A DNA stretch of 64,000 nucleotides, taken from contig NZ_CP126115.1 in the NCBI RefSeq assembly GCF_030123505.1, positions 3,300,001 to 3,364,000 on the forward strand. The letters are read 5' to 3'. This document shows positions 63,587 to 64,000 of this stretch, piece after piece. The notes beneath the pieces were generated by a model that saw only the letters and a list, made by a program, of their open reading frames with translations, did no database searches and had not been told where the DNA came from. The first letter of the stretch is position 1. The number at the start of each line of letters is the position of its first letter. Position numbers and translations under genes: made by a program. The stretch is from Neobacillus sp. YX16 (GTDB lineage Bacteria; Bacillota; Bacilli; Bacillales; Cytobacillaceae).

Positions 63587-64000
63587 ATGTCATCCAAAAC
63601 GATGATTGAAGCAAAAAAAATATCAAAACATTTTGAGCGGAAGATAGCCCTATCTTCCCTTTCTTTTTCTATCAAGCAAGGTGAATTGGTTGCATTAATT
63701 GGACCAAGCGGTGCTGGAAAAACAACTTTGTTGAATTCTATTGCTGGAATTTTATCACTTGAGGACGGAGAACTCCTCATTGACAGTAAACCGCTCAAAG
63801 ATTATAAACGAGGAAAAAGGTTTGCGAAGAAAATTGGTGTGATTCGTCAGCAGTTCGATTTAATTGGTCCTCTTGCTGTTATTCATAATGTCCTCGCAGG
63901 TAAATTATCAGAGTGGAGTCTTTTTAAATCGTTATTTTCCCTGCTAGTCCCCCAAGATAAAGAATCGGCATTAACAGCACTTGAAAGAGTCGGTTTAAAG
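63587..64000 (+). CDS. ABC transporter ATP-binding protein (PhnC-like), 3' partial
   Basis: Frame starts with MSSKTMIEAKKISKHFERKI and runs to the window edge (138 codons), with Walker A GPSGAGKTTLLNSIAG and Q-loop VIRQQFDLIGPL. It would energise the importer with the upstream binding protein. The permease gene should follow beyond the edge. Confidence 0.88.
   Translation, partial: MSSKTMIEAKKISKHFERKIALSSLSFSIKQGELVALIGPSGAGKTTLLNSIAGILSLEDGELLIDSKPLKDYKRGKRFAKKIGVIRQQFDLIGPLAVIHNVLAGKLSEWSLFKSLFSLLVPQDKESALTALERVGLK

Overview
The window is chromosomal DNA of a low-GC, endospore-forming Bacillaceae bacterium (Bacillus/Neobacillus/Mesobacillus type). Evidence: two gerA-type germinant-receptor operons, small acid-soluble spore protein genes (tlp, sspN, sspO, sspP), a GerPA/GerPF-like protein, strong AGGAGG ribosome sites and U-tract terminators. 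The gene set parC-parE-yneT-plsY-yneR-yneQ-yneP-tlp-sspN-yneN-citB-sspO-sspP matches the B. subtilis region next to the replication terminus, so the window probably lies near the terminus.

Layout. 0-9 kb: 5'-truncated phenylalanine hydroxylase, patatin-like lipase, DHH phosphoesterase, CMD and DUF2935 proteins, then an intact gerA-gerB-gerC operon. 9-11.3 kb: DUF2533, DUF3219/YkvR, an LLM flavoprotein, an odd tRNA-like RNA and a small conserved protein. 11.5-16.3 kb: a CstR-controlled persulfide operon (DsrE-like protein, three rhodanese/TusA genes, rhodanese-persulfide dioxygenase, TusA, TauE/SafE exporter) with several operator-like palindromes. 16.4-27 kb: xerS followed by a site sharing 15 bp with the B. 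subtilis dif site, then parC/parE, a CoA-binding protein, a kinase-ATPase stub, a GH18 protein and plsY. 27-35 kb: a hidden HesB-like selenoprotein gene, CapA, CPBP, yneR, yneQ, yneP, a double-AAA ATPase and spore genes. 35-44 kb: thioredoxin-like YneN, class II aldolase, a frameshifted epimerase, an ABC-F protein behind a terminator/attenuator, a phosphotransferase, and citB with a CcpC-like dyad. 44-49 kb: sspO/sspP and a selenium locus. 49-64 kb: threonine degradation (kbl and an SDR-type tdh), nitronate monooxygenase, a guanine riboswitch with xpt-pbuX, a second ger operon with a frameshifted C gene, DNA-alkylation repair genes, a frameshifted DUF3231 gene, and the start of an ABC transporter of the putative selenate type.

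The most notable content is a selenoprotein system that plain ORF calling misses. selA is intact. selD, a SelW-like gene and a HesB-like gene each contain an in-frame UGA at the expected Cys position, followed by a compact hairpin at the spacing of a bacterial SECIS. The ABC transporter at the right edge belongs to a family proposed to import selenium oxyanions. selB and the tRNA-Sec gene are not in the window.

Three genes (SDR epimerase, gerC of the second ger operon, DUF3231) are each split by one frameshift. They may be genuine decay or sequencing errors.
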